A stretch of DNA of 64,000 nt from an uncultured Methanobrevibacter sp. (GTDB taxonomy: Archaea > Methanobacteriota > Methanobacteria > Methanobacteriales > Methanobacteriaceae): assembly GCF_900314695.1 (NCBI RefSeq), contig NZ_OMWD01000023.1:3905-67904 (forward strand). Reading direction: 5' to 3'. Position numbers and translations under genes: made by a program. The notes under the pieces are model-generated. The model had not been told where the DNA came from. It saw nothing but the letters and a program-made list of their open reading frames with translations, and did no database searches. Each line of letters opens with the position of its first letter. Positions within the stretch are counted from its first letter, which is position 1. Below are positions 28,416 through 36,512 of this stretch, one piece after another.

Positions 28416-31028
28416 ATGTATAAGATTTCCGTTATTGTACCCGTTTTTAATGTGGAAGAAACACTTCAAGATGCCTTTGATTCAATTTTAGACCAGACCA
28501 TTGGTTTTGAGAATCTTGAAGTGATTTTTGTTGATGATGCATCAACAGACAGTAGTGGAGATATTATCAAAGAGTTTTCTGACAACTATGAAAATGTCAA
28601 ATCAATTTATTTAAGTGAAAACAGTGGTTTTGCAGGCAAACCCAGAAATGTGGGAATTGAAAATGCAAATGCATCCTATTTGATGTTTTTGGATCCGGAT
28701 GACGTTTATTTAAAAGATGCATGTGAAATACTATATGAAAACATTACAGAAAACGATTTAGATATTGTTTCAGGAAATTACAACATCAATCGAGACAATA
28801 GAATCATTCGAAATGATTGGAGTGTTTTAAGACTTGATGATGGACAATCCCGAGAAACCCGAAACATAGAAGAATACTTTAACTTTTTAATTCCGACCCC
28901 ATCTGTCTGGTCAAAGATATTCAAAAGAGAATTTATTTTAAATGAAAAAATTCAATTTTTAGTTGGCGTTCCAGCACAGGATTTGGTTTTCGTATCAGAA
29001 GCACTTCTAAAAGCAAAGGGAATAAGATTCATAAATACACCGGTCGTTGAGTACATACCACGTAAAAATGACTCAGTCACATCCAAAAAAACCAAAGAGG
29101 TTCTTGCAGGGTTCATCAAATCATACACAGAATTATACAATATAGCAAAAGACCATAACCCCAATTATGTATGGATAAGTTATAGAAACCTATATTTCTG
29201 GATTAAGCAATTTTGCCTAAGTGATTTGAACTTAAAAGATAAAATTGACTTACTATACTTGGCAAATCCATTATTTGAAGAGTTCATCACCACAGACAGA
29301 CTAAAACAACCTGAATTTTTAGATGAATTTATAAGATCAATATCCAAAAAGGACTTTTTAAACGCTTCAAAGATGTCTGAAAATCTGGACATTTATTACG
29401 ATGAAAATATTCTTTTGGAAAAGATTAAGGAAAAAGAGATAATACTTTTGTTTTATGGATTGGACATTGAAATTGGTGGCCTTGCAAAAGCAACATTCAA
29501 CCGTGCCAATTTATTAAAAGAACATGGATACAATGTGACTTTGCTGAACCTCAACGAGTGCAAAAACTTTGACCATATCACACAGCATTTCCACGAAAAC
29601 GGATATCTGGACGAATCCATAGAATTAATAAATATCGTCGAATATTACGCTTTAAAAAATAATCTGAATGACAAGATTTCAAAAGCATCAAAAGATGCAA
29701 TTGAAACAAAGGACAAAACAAAGATAACCGATTACAAAACAAACGGCAAATTAACAAAGTCTGAATACGAATTCAACAACTATTCCTGTGAAAAGATTTA
29801 TGAAAGCAATAGATTGAAACTTGAGCAATACTACACAAATGACGGATTTAACTACCTTATCATAGAATATACAGGCCGTGAAAGTTCATACACATTAATA
29901 GACAGATTCATTGATTCGAAAATTAAATTCAAGGACATGTTCGAATTTCACAATTACTTCATAACAGAGATATTGCTTAAATATGATAACAAACCTTTCC
30001 TAATCAATGAAAACTCCGGAAAGATTCCAAACTTCAATGACATCAGCCCAGAAATTGCATATAAAATTGCAAACATCCATACAAATCCATATAAAGATGA
30101 ACGTCACTATGGAAGTTCTTTAAGAGACAATTTTACAATCCTAAAAGGCAAAAATGACCATGATTATGTTGTCGTTTTGACTGAAAGACTAAAAGATGAT
30201 CTTATCAAGGAATTCAATTTCAAAAACATAAAGGCGATTCCAAACATATTAAATATACAAAAATGTGAAAGAACCGTCACAAAAGATACAAATAAAATTT
30301 CAATATTTGCCCGTCTAAGCCATGAAAAGAACATTTCAGATGCAATACGTGCATTCAAGATAGTTTCACAAAAAAGAAGCAATGTTCGTTTGGAAATATT
30401 TGGAAGGGCAGTAATCGAAGAGGAACTGACAGAAGAGAAAAAACTGAAAGACCTTGTCAAGGAACTGGAACTTGAAGAACAAGTGATTTTTAAAGGCCAT
30501 ACAGAAAACGTCAGAGAAGAGATGTCAAAGTCCCTTGCAACACTATTTGTTTCCACTTATGAAGGACTCGGAATAGTTGTTCTGGAATCCATGATTAACA
30601 AAACACCTGTAATCAGCTATGACATCTATTACGGCCCGTCCGATTTCATCAGAGATGATGAAAATGGATATCTGATTAAACAAAACGACATAGATGAATT
30701 GGCCCAAAAGATACTGTTCCTACTTGAAAATCCAGACAAGGCAGTTGAAATGGGAAAAACAGCTGAAGAAGATATTTTAAAGCAAATCGATGATGAAACT
30801 CTCTTTTTGAAATGGCAAAACGTGTTTAAAGAAACATACCTCAACTCACAGGCTTTAAACAGTGATGCAATCAACAGAAGCATACTCCAGGAATTAATCA
30901 AAACAGAAAGAGTTAAAATTAAACTCTACAAGCAAAACCACAGACTATACAAACAAAACAAGTTATTGAAACAACAAATCAATTCCAAAAAAGGCATCAA
31001 AGACATTTTCAAAAGATTTAAATTTTAA
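28416..31028 (+). CDS. GT2-GT4 fusion glycosyltransferase (GtfA/TagE-like C-terminal half)
   Basis: Residues 3-225 or so of 870 are a GT2 domain ('ISVIVPVFN', 'VDDASTDSS', 'ENSGFAGKPRN', 'LDPDDVYL'). From about 341 on there is a GT-B family 4 enzyme: 'GLAKATFNRANLL' in the first Rossmann half, then 'ISIFARLSHEKNISDAIRA', 'FKGHTENVREEMSKS', and the donor-binding 'STYEGLGIVVLESM' with its EX7E-type glutamates. The long inserted region with 'MFEFHNYFITEIL' and 'KPFLINENSG' resembles TagE poly(glycerol-phosphate) glucosyltransferases and the accessory-Sec enzyme GtfA. No ribosome binding site is obvious and the gap is four bases, so it is probably translationally coupled. A basic coiled-coil tail ends the protein. 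Confidence 0.88.
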   Translation: MYKISVIVPVFNVEETLQDAFDSILDQTIGFENLEVIFVDDASTDSSGDIIKEFSDNYENVKSIYLSENSGFAGKPRNVGIENANASYLMFLDPDDVYLKDACEILYENITENDLDIVSGNYNINRDNRIIRNDWSVLRLDDGQSRETRNIEEYFNFLIPTPSVWSKIFKREFILNEKIQFLVGVPAQDLVFVSEALLKAKGIRFINTPVVEYIPRKNDSVTSKKTKEVLAGFIKSYTELYNIAKDHNPNYVWISYRNLYFWIKQFCLSDLNLKDKIDLLYLANPLFEEFITTDRLKQPEFLDEFIRSISKKDFLNASKMSENLDIYYDENILLEKIKEKEIILLFYGLDIEIGGLAKATFNRANLLKEHGYNVTLLNLNECKNFDHITQHFHENGYLDESIELINIVEYYALKNNLNDKISKASKDAIETKDKTKITDYKTNGKLTKSEYEFNNYSCEKIYESNRLKLEQYYTNDGFNYLIIEYTGRESSYTLIDRFIDSKIKFKDMFEFHNYFITEILLKYDNKPFLINENSGKIPNFNDISPEIAYKIANIHTNPYKDERHYGSSLRDNFTILKGKNDHDYVVVLTERLKDDLIKEFNFKNIKAIPNILNIQKCERTVTKDTNKISIFARLSHEKNISDAIRAFKIVSQKRSNVRLEIFGRAVIEEELTEEKKLKDLVKELELEEQVIFKGHTENVREEMSKSLATLFVSTYEGLGIVVLESMINKTPVISYDIYYGPSDFIRDDENGYLIKQNDIDELAQKILFLLENPDKAVEMGKTAEEDILKQIDDETLFLKWQNVFKETYLNSQALNSDAINRSILQELIKTERVKIKLYKQNHRLYKQNKLLKQQINSKKGIKDIFKRFKF

Positions 31029-31061
31029 AACTACTTTTAATCCATAATACAAAAAAAATAA

Positions 31062-31092
31062 TATTATATAGAATAATAATTATACTTTTATT
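31062..31092 (+). promoter_or_regulatory. Leaderless-type promoter of the 31093 membrane protein
   Basis: A TATA box (attatata, about 31062-31070) lies roughly 26 bases before the ATG at 31093 with no ribosome binding site between them. The transcript probably starts at or next to the start codon. Confidence 0.5.
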
Positions 31093-33441
31093 ATGGATAT
31101 TCAAACTGAAAAATCTAAAATTATTTCCAAAATCCAGAGATTGAACTATAAAGATTTAATAATATTCCTAATCCCAGTTATAATATTCTCATTTTATCTT
31201 TATGTTTACAATCCAGGTATTTTAACTTTTGATTCATTTAATCAAGTTCATCAAATTGCATCTGGCCACTATACCAACTGGCATCCATTTTTCCACACAT
31301 TCATTGAAATGCTGCTGTATAAAATCTACTCCAGCCCCGCAACTGTGGCAATATTCCAGATTCTGGTATTTTCAATAATCTGGATGGTAATCTGCAAATA
31401 CTTCAGAAATAATGATGAAAACATCAATTTAGCTGACATAAAAAGAGATAGGGAATTTATTATACAAAGCATAATCACATTAATAATCTGTCTTATTCCA
31501 ATAAACGCAATATACTCAATTACATTATGGAAAGACGTACTTTTCAGTTATGGAATTCTGTTTTTATGCTTTTTAATCAAAGTAATGATTGACAAAAAAT
31601 GCAAGGTCAGCATCAGGTTCATAGTACTTATGGGATTTGTTATGGCCTGCGTAGCCCAATTGAGACTTAACGGTATTTACGTTATCGTCCCATTATTAAT
31701 CATTCTGGCATATTATCTCTACAAGCATGACAAAACAGAGAAGTTTTTCATCAAATTGCCAGTCATAGCAATAATATTTATTCTATTGATTGCATCAATG
31801 AATGTTGTCTATAATGTTGAAGACAATGCAAAGGATGCAACACTTTCAAAAACCACACATATGCTTGCAAATTATGACTTATACCACAAACTGGATGCTA
31901 AAGACAGCGCCAAGTTCCATGAGCTGATAAACGAAACTGCCGTAAAGGATAATTACAAAACCTTTTTCACGGATCCTGTGCGAAATGCCGCAAATGAAAG
32001 TGTCTTTGAAGCCAACAAGGGTGAATATATCGGCATGGCATTGAAATATTCACTTCAGGATCCAATACATTTCATAAAATATATGTTAAGCTCATCTGAA
32101 ATCACATGGGACATTACAAGGGACAGCTACTGGCAGGGAAAACCATATTACATAGAGGAGAATGGTCCAAATCTTGAAACTGCAAGAAATACCTACTTCA
32201 AAGCATACCATACAACCCCTGTTGAAGCTTATGAGAATGTATCTTCAGCAAATGAAGGAAACGGATTGTTTAACCTATTTAACTACATAGTATATAATGC
32301 AAGAACAAATGTTATCGCAGATACATTATTTGAAAGTCCAGCACTTTACATGTACCTGTCAATTCTGGCAATGGCTGGAATATACTATCTGACCAAATCA
32401 AAGGACATCCTTCTTGTCTATCTGCCTAATCTGTTTAATATTTTAGTTGTTTTTGTTTCAATACCAACGCAGGACAACAGGTATTTATATCCAAACCTGC
32501 TTGTATTCTATCTGTTAATGCTCATACTGGTTGGAATACTGGCAAAACAGAATTTTAGTCTAAAACCTAAAGCTGTTGCAACCAGCGCTGAACTTTCAAG
32601 CCATCAAGAGGAGAATTATAATGAGATAGATGCAAAAATAGATAATTTGACTCCTGAAGATAAAGTTTCACAAACAGAAACAATTGAAAAAGAAGACACA
32701 TATGACGAATTAGACGCAATAATTGACAATTTAACCCCTGAAGAAGTCAACAGCATATTGAATGAACCTGAAGACAAAACTTCACCAACAGAAACTGATG
32801 AAAAAGAAGACACATATGACGAATTAGACGCAATAATTGACAATTTAACCCCTGAAGAAGTCAACAGCATATTGAATGAACCTGAAGATGAAACTTCACC
32901 AAAAGCAGAAAGTGTCAAAAAAGAGAGCATTAACGATGAAATCGACTCACTAGTCAATGATTTAAGTCAAGCAGAACTTACCAGCATTGTTAACGAATCT
33001 GAAGGAAAATCTTCAAAAGCAGAAACTGTTAAAAAAGAAGATGTGAAAAAACAGGAAGATTCTAAACAAGACCCACAAAAACCACAACAAGAAATCCCAC
33101 CAATGAAAACAATACCAAAACAAAAACCACAACAAGAAATCCCACCAATGAAAACAATACCAAAACAAAAACCACAAGTTGTTTTCCAAAAGGAAATCCC
33201 AAAAAAGCAACAAACACAACAAAGAAAAACAAACCCACAACAACAAACACAACAAAGAAAAACAAACCCACAACAACAAAAACAACAAAGAAAAACAAAC
33301 CCACAACAACAAAAACAACAAAGAAAAATAACCCCTGAAAAACAATTTTCCCAAAGAACAGAAACAAAAGAACAAATGGAAGCAAGAATCAGGGCAAAAA
33401 TATTAAAAGACTTAGAAAGGGAAAAACAAAACAAAAAATAA
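31093..33441 (+). CDS. Polytopic membrane protein (DUF6020/GT-C-like) with repetitive charged tail
   Basis: The first ~495 residues of 782 hold about ten membrane segments and resemble DUF6020-type membrane proteins. Conserved-looking marks are 'YNPGILTFDSFNQ' (about 39-51), 'NWHP' (62-65), 'LWKDVLFSY', 'QLRLNGIYV' and 'TQDNRYLYPN'. Acidic and aromatic residues in the first outside loop plus WHP recall lipid-phosphate-dependent GT-C glycosyltransferases, but that is inference. The remaining 285 residues are a low-complexity tail. It has acidic repeats around 'DELDAIIDNLTPEE' (period 38 residues), then KPQQEIPPMKTIPKQ twice, then an 11-residue Gln/Lys/Pro repeat about four times. The tail is probably cytoplasmic. 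The gene follows the second glycan operon and has its own leaderless-type promoter. A reduced paralogue is at 53322. Confidence 0.8.
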   Translation: MDIQTEKSKIISKIQRLNYKDLIIFLIPVIIFSFYLYVYNPGILTFDSFNQVHQIASGHYTNWHPFFHTFIEMLLYKIYSSPATVAIFQILVFSIIWMVICKYFRNNDENINLADIKRDREFIIQSIITLIICLIPINAIYSITLWKDVLFSYGILFLCFLIKVMIDKKCKVSIRFIVLMGFVMACVAQLRLNGIYVIVPLLIILAYYLYKHDKTEKFFIKLPVIAIIFILLIASMNVVYNVEDNAKDATLSKTTHMLANYDLYHKLDAKDSAKFHELINETAVKDNYKTFFTDPVRNAANESVFEANKGEYIGMALKYSLQDPIHFIKYMLSSSEITWDITRDSYWQGKPYYIEENGPNLETARNTYFKAYHTTPVEAYENVSSANEGNGLFNLFNYIVYNARTNVIADTLFESPALYMYLSILAMAGIYYLTKSKDILLVYLPNLFNILVVFVSIPTQDNRYLYPNLLVFYLLMLILVGILAKQNFSLKPKAVATSAELSSHQEENYNEIDAKIDNLTPEDKVSQTETIEKEDTYDELDAIIDNLTPEEVNSILNEPEDKTSPTETDEKEDTYDELDAIIDNLTPEEVNSILNEPEDETSPKAESVKKESINDEIDSLVNDLSQAELTSIVNESEGKSSKAETVKKEDVKKQEDSKQDPQKPQQEIPPMKTIPKQKPQQEIPPMKTIPKQKPQVVFQKEIPKKQQTQQRKTNPQQQTQQRKTNPQQQKQQRKTNPQQQKQQRKITPEKQFSQRTETKEQMEARIRAKILKDLEREKQNKK
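32610..33025 (+). repeat. Coding tandem repeat, 114-bp period
   Basis: Two near-identical units (starting 32691 and 32805; period 114 bp, 38 codons) encode the acidic motif around DELDAIIDNLTPEEVNS. More degenerate copies of the motif precede (DAKIDNLTPED) and follow (DEIDSLVNDLSQAE). The near identity of the two central units at DNA level suggests recent duplication. Confidence 0.8.
33080..33330 (+). repeat. Coding tandem repeats, 45-bp and 33-bp periods
   Basis: Two identical 45-bp units (starting about 33081 and 33126) encode KPQQEIPPMKTIPKQ. About four 33-bp units (about 33214-33330) encode an 11-residue motif built on QQRKTNPQQQ. Both form the Gln/Pro/Lys-rich tail of the 31093 membrane protein. 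The minus-strand ORFs over this region are shadows of the repeats. Confidence 0.8.
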
Positions 33442-33449
33442 AACCTTGT

Positions 33450-33489
33450 GTTTTAAATCGTGCAAACAGCATGATTTAAAACTTCTTTT
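33450..33489. terminator. Bidirectional terminator hairpin
   Basis: Fourteen-base arms (33450-33463 and 33469-33482, one G-T mismatch) enclose a five-base loop between the convergent genes ending at 33441 and 33476. The right arm overlaps the minus-strand stop codon, and a T-run follows on the plus strand. Confidence 0.65.
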
Positions 33490-34306
33490 TATTGAAAAAA
33501 GAGCGCTTATTTTTCACACCAATATAAAACCTATTGTAATCATTACATCTAATTACTGATTGAAGGTATGCAATTTTTTCATCAACATCATTAATAGAAT
33601 TGAAATTTTCCTCAATTTCATCAAAACTTAAAACATTGCCCTCATTTCTGTAAATCCATCGCCCAGCACTATATTCCATAGAATTTTCAGTTTGTTCATC
33701 AGTGTAGTAATGAACACTTGACCCATCAAAAAGCACATCATCTCGAATCAATTGGGCAGGAACTCCACCCCAAAGAGAATTTGACTGAATCTTTTTGCCC
33801 GCAACCAATGCTTTTGCACCAATGATACTTCCAGAACCAATTTGAGTTCCCTTAAGTATCAGTGCATCCTGACCAACCCAAACATGATCTCCCAAATAAA
33901 TGCTTTTGGAGAGATTGATTCTTTTAAGGGAATTGGTATCATAAATCAGGTGAGGATCTGCAATCCTCATCCATATATCTCGTGCAAACAGGCATTCATT
34001 ACCAATGAATATGTTTTTTTGCTCAGATATGGAAAAATTAATCCTCCCATTAATATAGCTGTTTTCACCCATATAGAAAAGGGAATTGTTGTAAATGGAT
34101 ATGTTCAAATAATATACATTTCTGTTGGATGAAAGATAGATTATTGAATTGTCTGCATTGAAATCCAAAATTGAGTTATGCAGATTTACATTGTCTTCAC
34201 AAATCAAACGATTATTTCTGCCTCTGAAAATGATTTGGGTGTTTTGCAGATTGGGATTTACGCCAATTATTTGATTGTTATTTTCATCAACTTTTACAAC
34301 ATCCAT
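33476..34306 (-). CDS. Left-handed beta-helix acyltransferase, paralogue of 17804
   Basis: The 276-residue protein has hexapeptide repeats of the WbbJ type: 'IFIGNECLFARDIWMRIADPHLIYD', 'IYLGDHVWVGQDALILKGTQIGSGSIIGA' and 'NSLWGGVPAQLIRDDV'. The 17804 paralogue has 'TADIHPIYD' where this one has 'IADPHLIYD', so the presumed catalytic His is kept. The N-terminal ~100 residues form a divergent beta-helix and the C-terminal part is helical, again as in 17804. It is transcribed toward the 31093 gene. A promoter should lie in the short region before 34448. It is likely an O-acetyltransferase of the surface glycan. Confidence 0.88.
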   Translation of the reverse strand: MDVVKVDENNNQIIGVNPNLQNTQIIFRGRNNRLICEDNVNLHNSILDFNADNSIIYLSSNRNVYYLNISIYNNSLFYMGENSYINGRINFSISEQKNIFIGNECLFARDIWMRIADPHLIYDTNSLKRINLSKSIYLGDHVWVGQDALILKGTQIGSGSIIGAKALVAGKKIQSNSLWGGVPAQLIRDDVLFDGSSVHYYTDEQTENSMEYSAGRWIYRNEGNVLSFDEIEENFNSINDVDEKIAYLQSVIRCNDYNRFYIGVKNKRSFFNKKKF

Positions 34307-34447
34307 GATACCACACTATGTAATTTGTATAGTTAATGCTATTTATTAATTTTTATAACTCCACAACAATAATTTATATAGAATACAAACATAATTACTA
34401 TTATAAAATGTTTTAAATAATGCAAACTATATATTTTGGTGAAAAAA

Positions 34448-36433
34448 ATGAGAAAACTAATAAAAATTGTCCCATTATTGGTGGTAATTTTTTTAGTATC
34501 CATGTCATTCGCCTGCGCAAGCAATACAGACGAACAAATATTGGCAAATGATACTGACACACCAGATAATGAAATTCTATCAGTTGACAATGACATAACA
34601 AATATAAACAGTCAAACTGATGCAAATAAACTTACAGATAATGAAAAAAGAATAACTTCAAAGACATTCGGTGAATTAACAAAAGAAATCAGGTCCTCTG
34701 AAGAAGGAAGTACACTTGTTTTATTAAATGACTGTTCCTGTGAAAGCGGTTTCAGTTCAGATGGAATCGGAATTCAAAAACAATTTACAATAGATGGAAA
34801 CGGACACACAATAAACGGCAAGAACACTGCAAGGACATTCTTTATTGATGCAGACAATGTTATTTTAAAAAACATTATATTCATCAATGGAAATGCAAAA
34901 GGTAACGGCGGAGGTGTCCTACTCATCCGAGCATCCAACACAGTCATTGAAAACTGTACCTTCAAAAACAGCAAAGATGAATATGGAGGTGCAATCTACA
35001 TAACCGAAAAAACCAAAGTGGATAACAAAGCGATTACAGGCACAAAAATCAACAACTGTAAATTTGAAAGCAACACTGCTGAGAAAGGTGGTGGAGCAAT
35101 TTACGCTTTAGGCAAAGGAAATACAATTACAAACTCAAAATTCACAAGCAACAAGGCAAATGCCATGGGAGGTGCTGTTCAAATTGCAAACAACAACAAC
35201 AAAATCATAAACAATACTTTCACAAGCAACTCCGCTAAAACAGAAGCAGGAGCACTAGCATTGATGTACTGCTCAAACCAAGAGATTGAAGGAAATACCT
35301 TCACAAAAAATACTGCTGGAAGCATTGCAGGAGCTATTGACCTCTATAAAGGAAGCGGATACACCGTCAAAAACAACAAATTTGACGGGAACACCGCAGA
35401 CGACCTTGGAGGTGCAATGAGACTTTCAATTTCATCCTACTCAACAGCAAGCAGAATTGAAAACAATGACTTCAAAAACAGTCAGGCACAAAATGGAGGA
35501 GCTATATACAGTGACAGCGACAAGGCAACATTCACAAAAAACACATTCTACAACAACAAAGCTACCTCAAAAAGCGGTGGAGCAATTCACATTAACGGAA
35601 AAAGTAATATCATTTCCTACAACAACTTCGACAAATGCAGTGCCAAATACAAAGGAGGCGCAATATGCATTGAAAGCAACTCCGATAAAATTATGCACAA
35701 CAACATTACACACTGCCATGCAGATAACGGCGGAGGAGCAATCTACGTAATGGGATCAGGCACAACAATCAGCGACAACAACATCGAAAGCAACGATGCA
35801 AACCTCAATGGAGGAGCAATTCAAATCGATGGTTCCAATACAAAAATAGTATACAATGAAATATCAGGCAATTCAGATAAAGGCAATGGTGGAGCATTAT
35901 TTATCAGCGGAAATACCGAAACAATATCTTCAAACAAATTCATATCCAACAAAGGAGATGCAAGTACAGGTACCGGTGGTGCAATCAAAATGTTCGGACA
36001 TGATGCAATCATAACCGAAAATACTTTCACTAAAAACATCGCAAAGTATGGTGCTTCTATTTTCATAACCGGTTCTAACGAAAAAATCGCCAAAAACATT
36101 TATACTGGAAGTACAATGGCAAAACAGGTAACCTGGAAACATCAAAAACAGAACACAAAAATAAATGCTCCTGCAAAAACATTCAAGAAATCCGTGAAAT
36201 CCAAGAATGTTATCATTACATTAAAATCCGCTTTAAACAAATTGCTTGCTTCCAAAAAGATTACATTAAGCGTTAACGGCAAAACTTATGCTGCAAAAAC
36301 AAATTCAAAAGGTCAAGCTACTCTCAAGATTACCAAATTGACCAAAAAAGGAAGCTTCAAATACACCGTTAAATTCAACGGAGACAGCAATTTCAACAAA
36401 GTAAGCAAAACCGGTAAAATTACAATAAAATAA
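34448..36433 (+). CDS. Secreted adhesin-like protein: beta-helix plus Ig-like C-terminal module
   Basis: The 661-residue protein has a signal peptide (hydrophobic about 6-22, then ACAS as probable cleavage region). A Thr/Asn/Asp-rich stretch follows. Then comes a parallel beta-helix of about 430 residues with many 'GGAI', 'NNxF' and 'SGGAIHI' turns. The last ~95 residues are an Ig-like, Lys-rich module with 'LSVNGKTYAAKTNSKGQATLKI'-type strands. The start ATG at 34448 follows GGTG by six bases; the upstream in-frame TTG and GTG are rejected. It is the first of a tandem array. Its closest relative is the next gene, with exact DNA blocks in common. Such proteins are abundant in gut Methanobrevibacter and are thought to mediate attachment. 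The ligand is unknown. Confidence 0.88.
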   Translation: MRKLIKIVPLLVVIFLVSMSFACASNTDEQILANDTDTPDNEILSVDNDITNINSQTDANKLTDNEKRITSKTFGELTKEIRSSEEGSTLVLLNDCSCESGFSSDGIGIQKQFTIDGNGHTINGKNTARTFFIDADNVILKNIIFINGNAKGNGGGVLLIRASNTVIENCTFKNSKDEYGGAIYITEKTKVDNKAITGTKINNCKFESNTAEKGGGAIYALGKGNTITNSKFTSNKANAMGGAVQIANNNNKIINNTFTSNSAKTEAGALALMYCSNQEIEGNTFTKNTAGSIAGAIDLYKGSGYTVKNNKFDGNTADDLGGAMRLSISSYSTASRIENNDFKNSQAQNGGAIYSDSDKATFTKNTFYNNKATSKSGGAIHINGKSNIISYNNFDKCSAKYKGGAICIESNSDKIMHNNITHCHADNGGGAIYVMGSGTTISDNNIESNDANLNGGAIQIDGSNTKIVYNEISGNSDKGNGGALFISGNTETISSNKFISNKGDASTGTGGAIKMFGHDAIITENTFTKNIAKYGASIFITGSNEKIAKNIYTGSTMAKQVTWKHQKQNTKINAPAKTFKKSVKSKNVIITLKSALNKLLASKKITLSVNGKTYAAKTNSKGQATLKITKLTKKGSFKYTVKFNGDSNFNKVSKTGKITIK

Positions 36434-36440
36434 ATTCAAA

Positions 36441-36473
36441 CTGTCCTTAACCGGACAGTATTCACTTTTTTTA
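36441..36473 (+). terminator. Stem-loop terminator after the 34448 adhesin
   Basis: CTGTCC (36441-36446) pairs with GGACAG (36453-36458), and a T-run follows at 36466-36472. Confidence 0.75.
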
Positions 36474-36512
36474 AGATATTATCAACATCATCCAAAATAG
36501 GAGGGAAAAACT

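Noticed and set aside
12939..31028. A complete accessory Sec (SecA2/SecY2) glycosylation system
   Set aside because: Only Asp2-like and GtfA-like members are suggested. No SecA2, SecY2, Asp1 or Asp3 sequence was seen in the window.
32616..33434. Several long Phe/Val/Cys-rich frames opposite the membrane protein tail
   Set aside because: They are antisense shadows of tandem coding repeats in an AT-rich gene. No promoter, start signals or domain.
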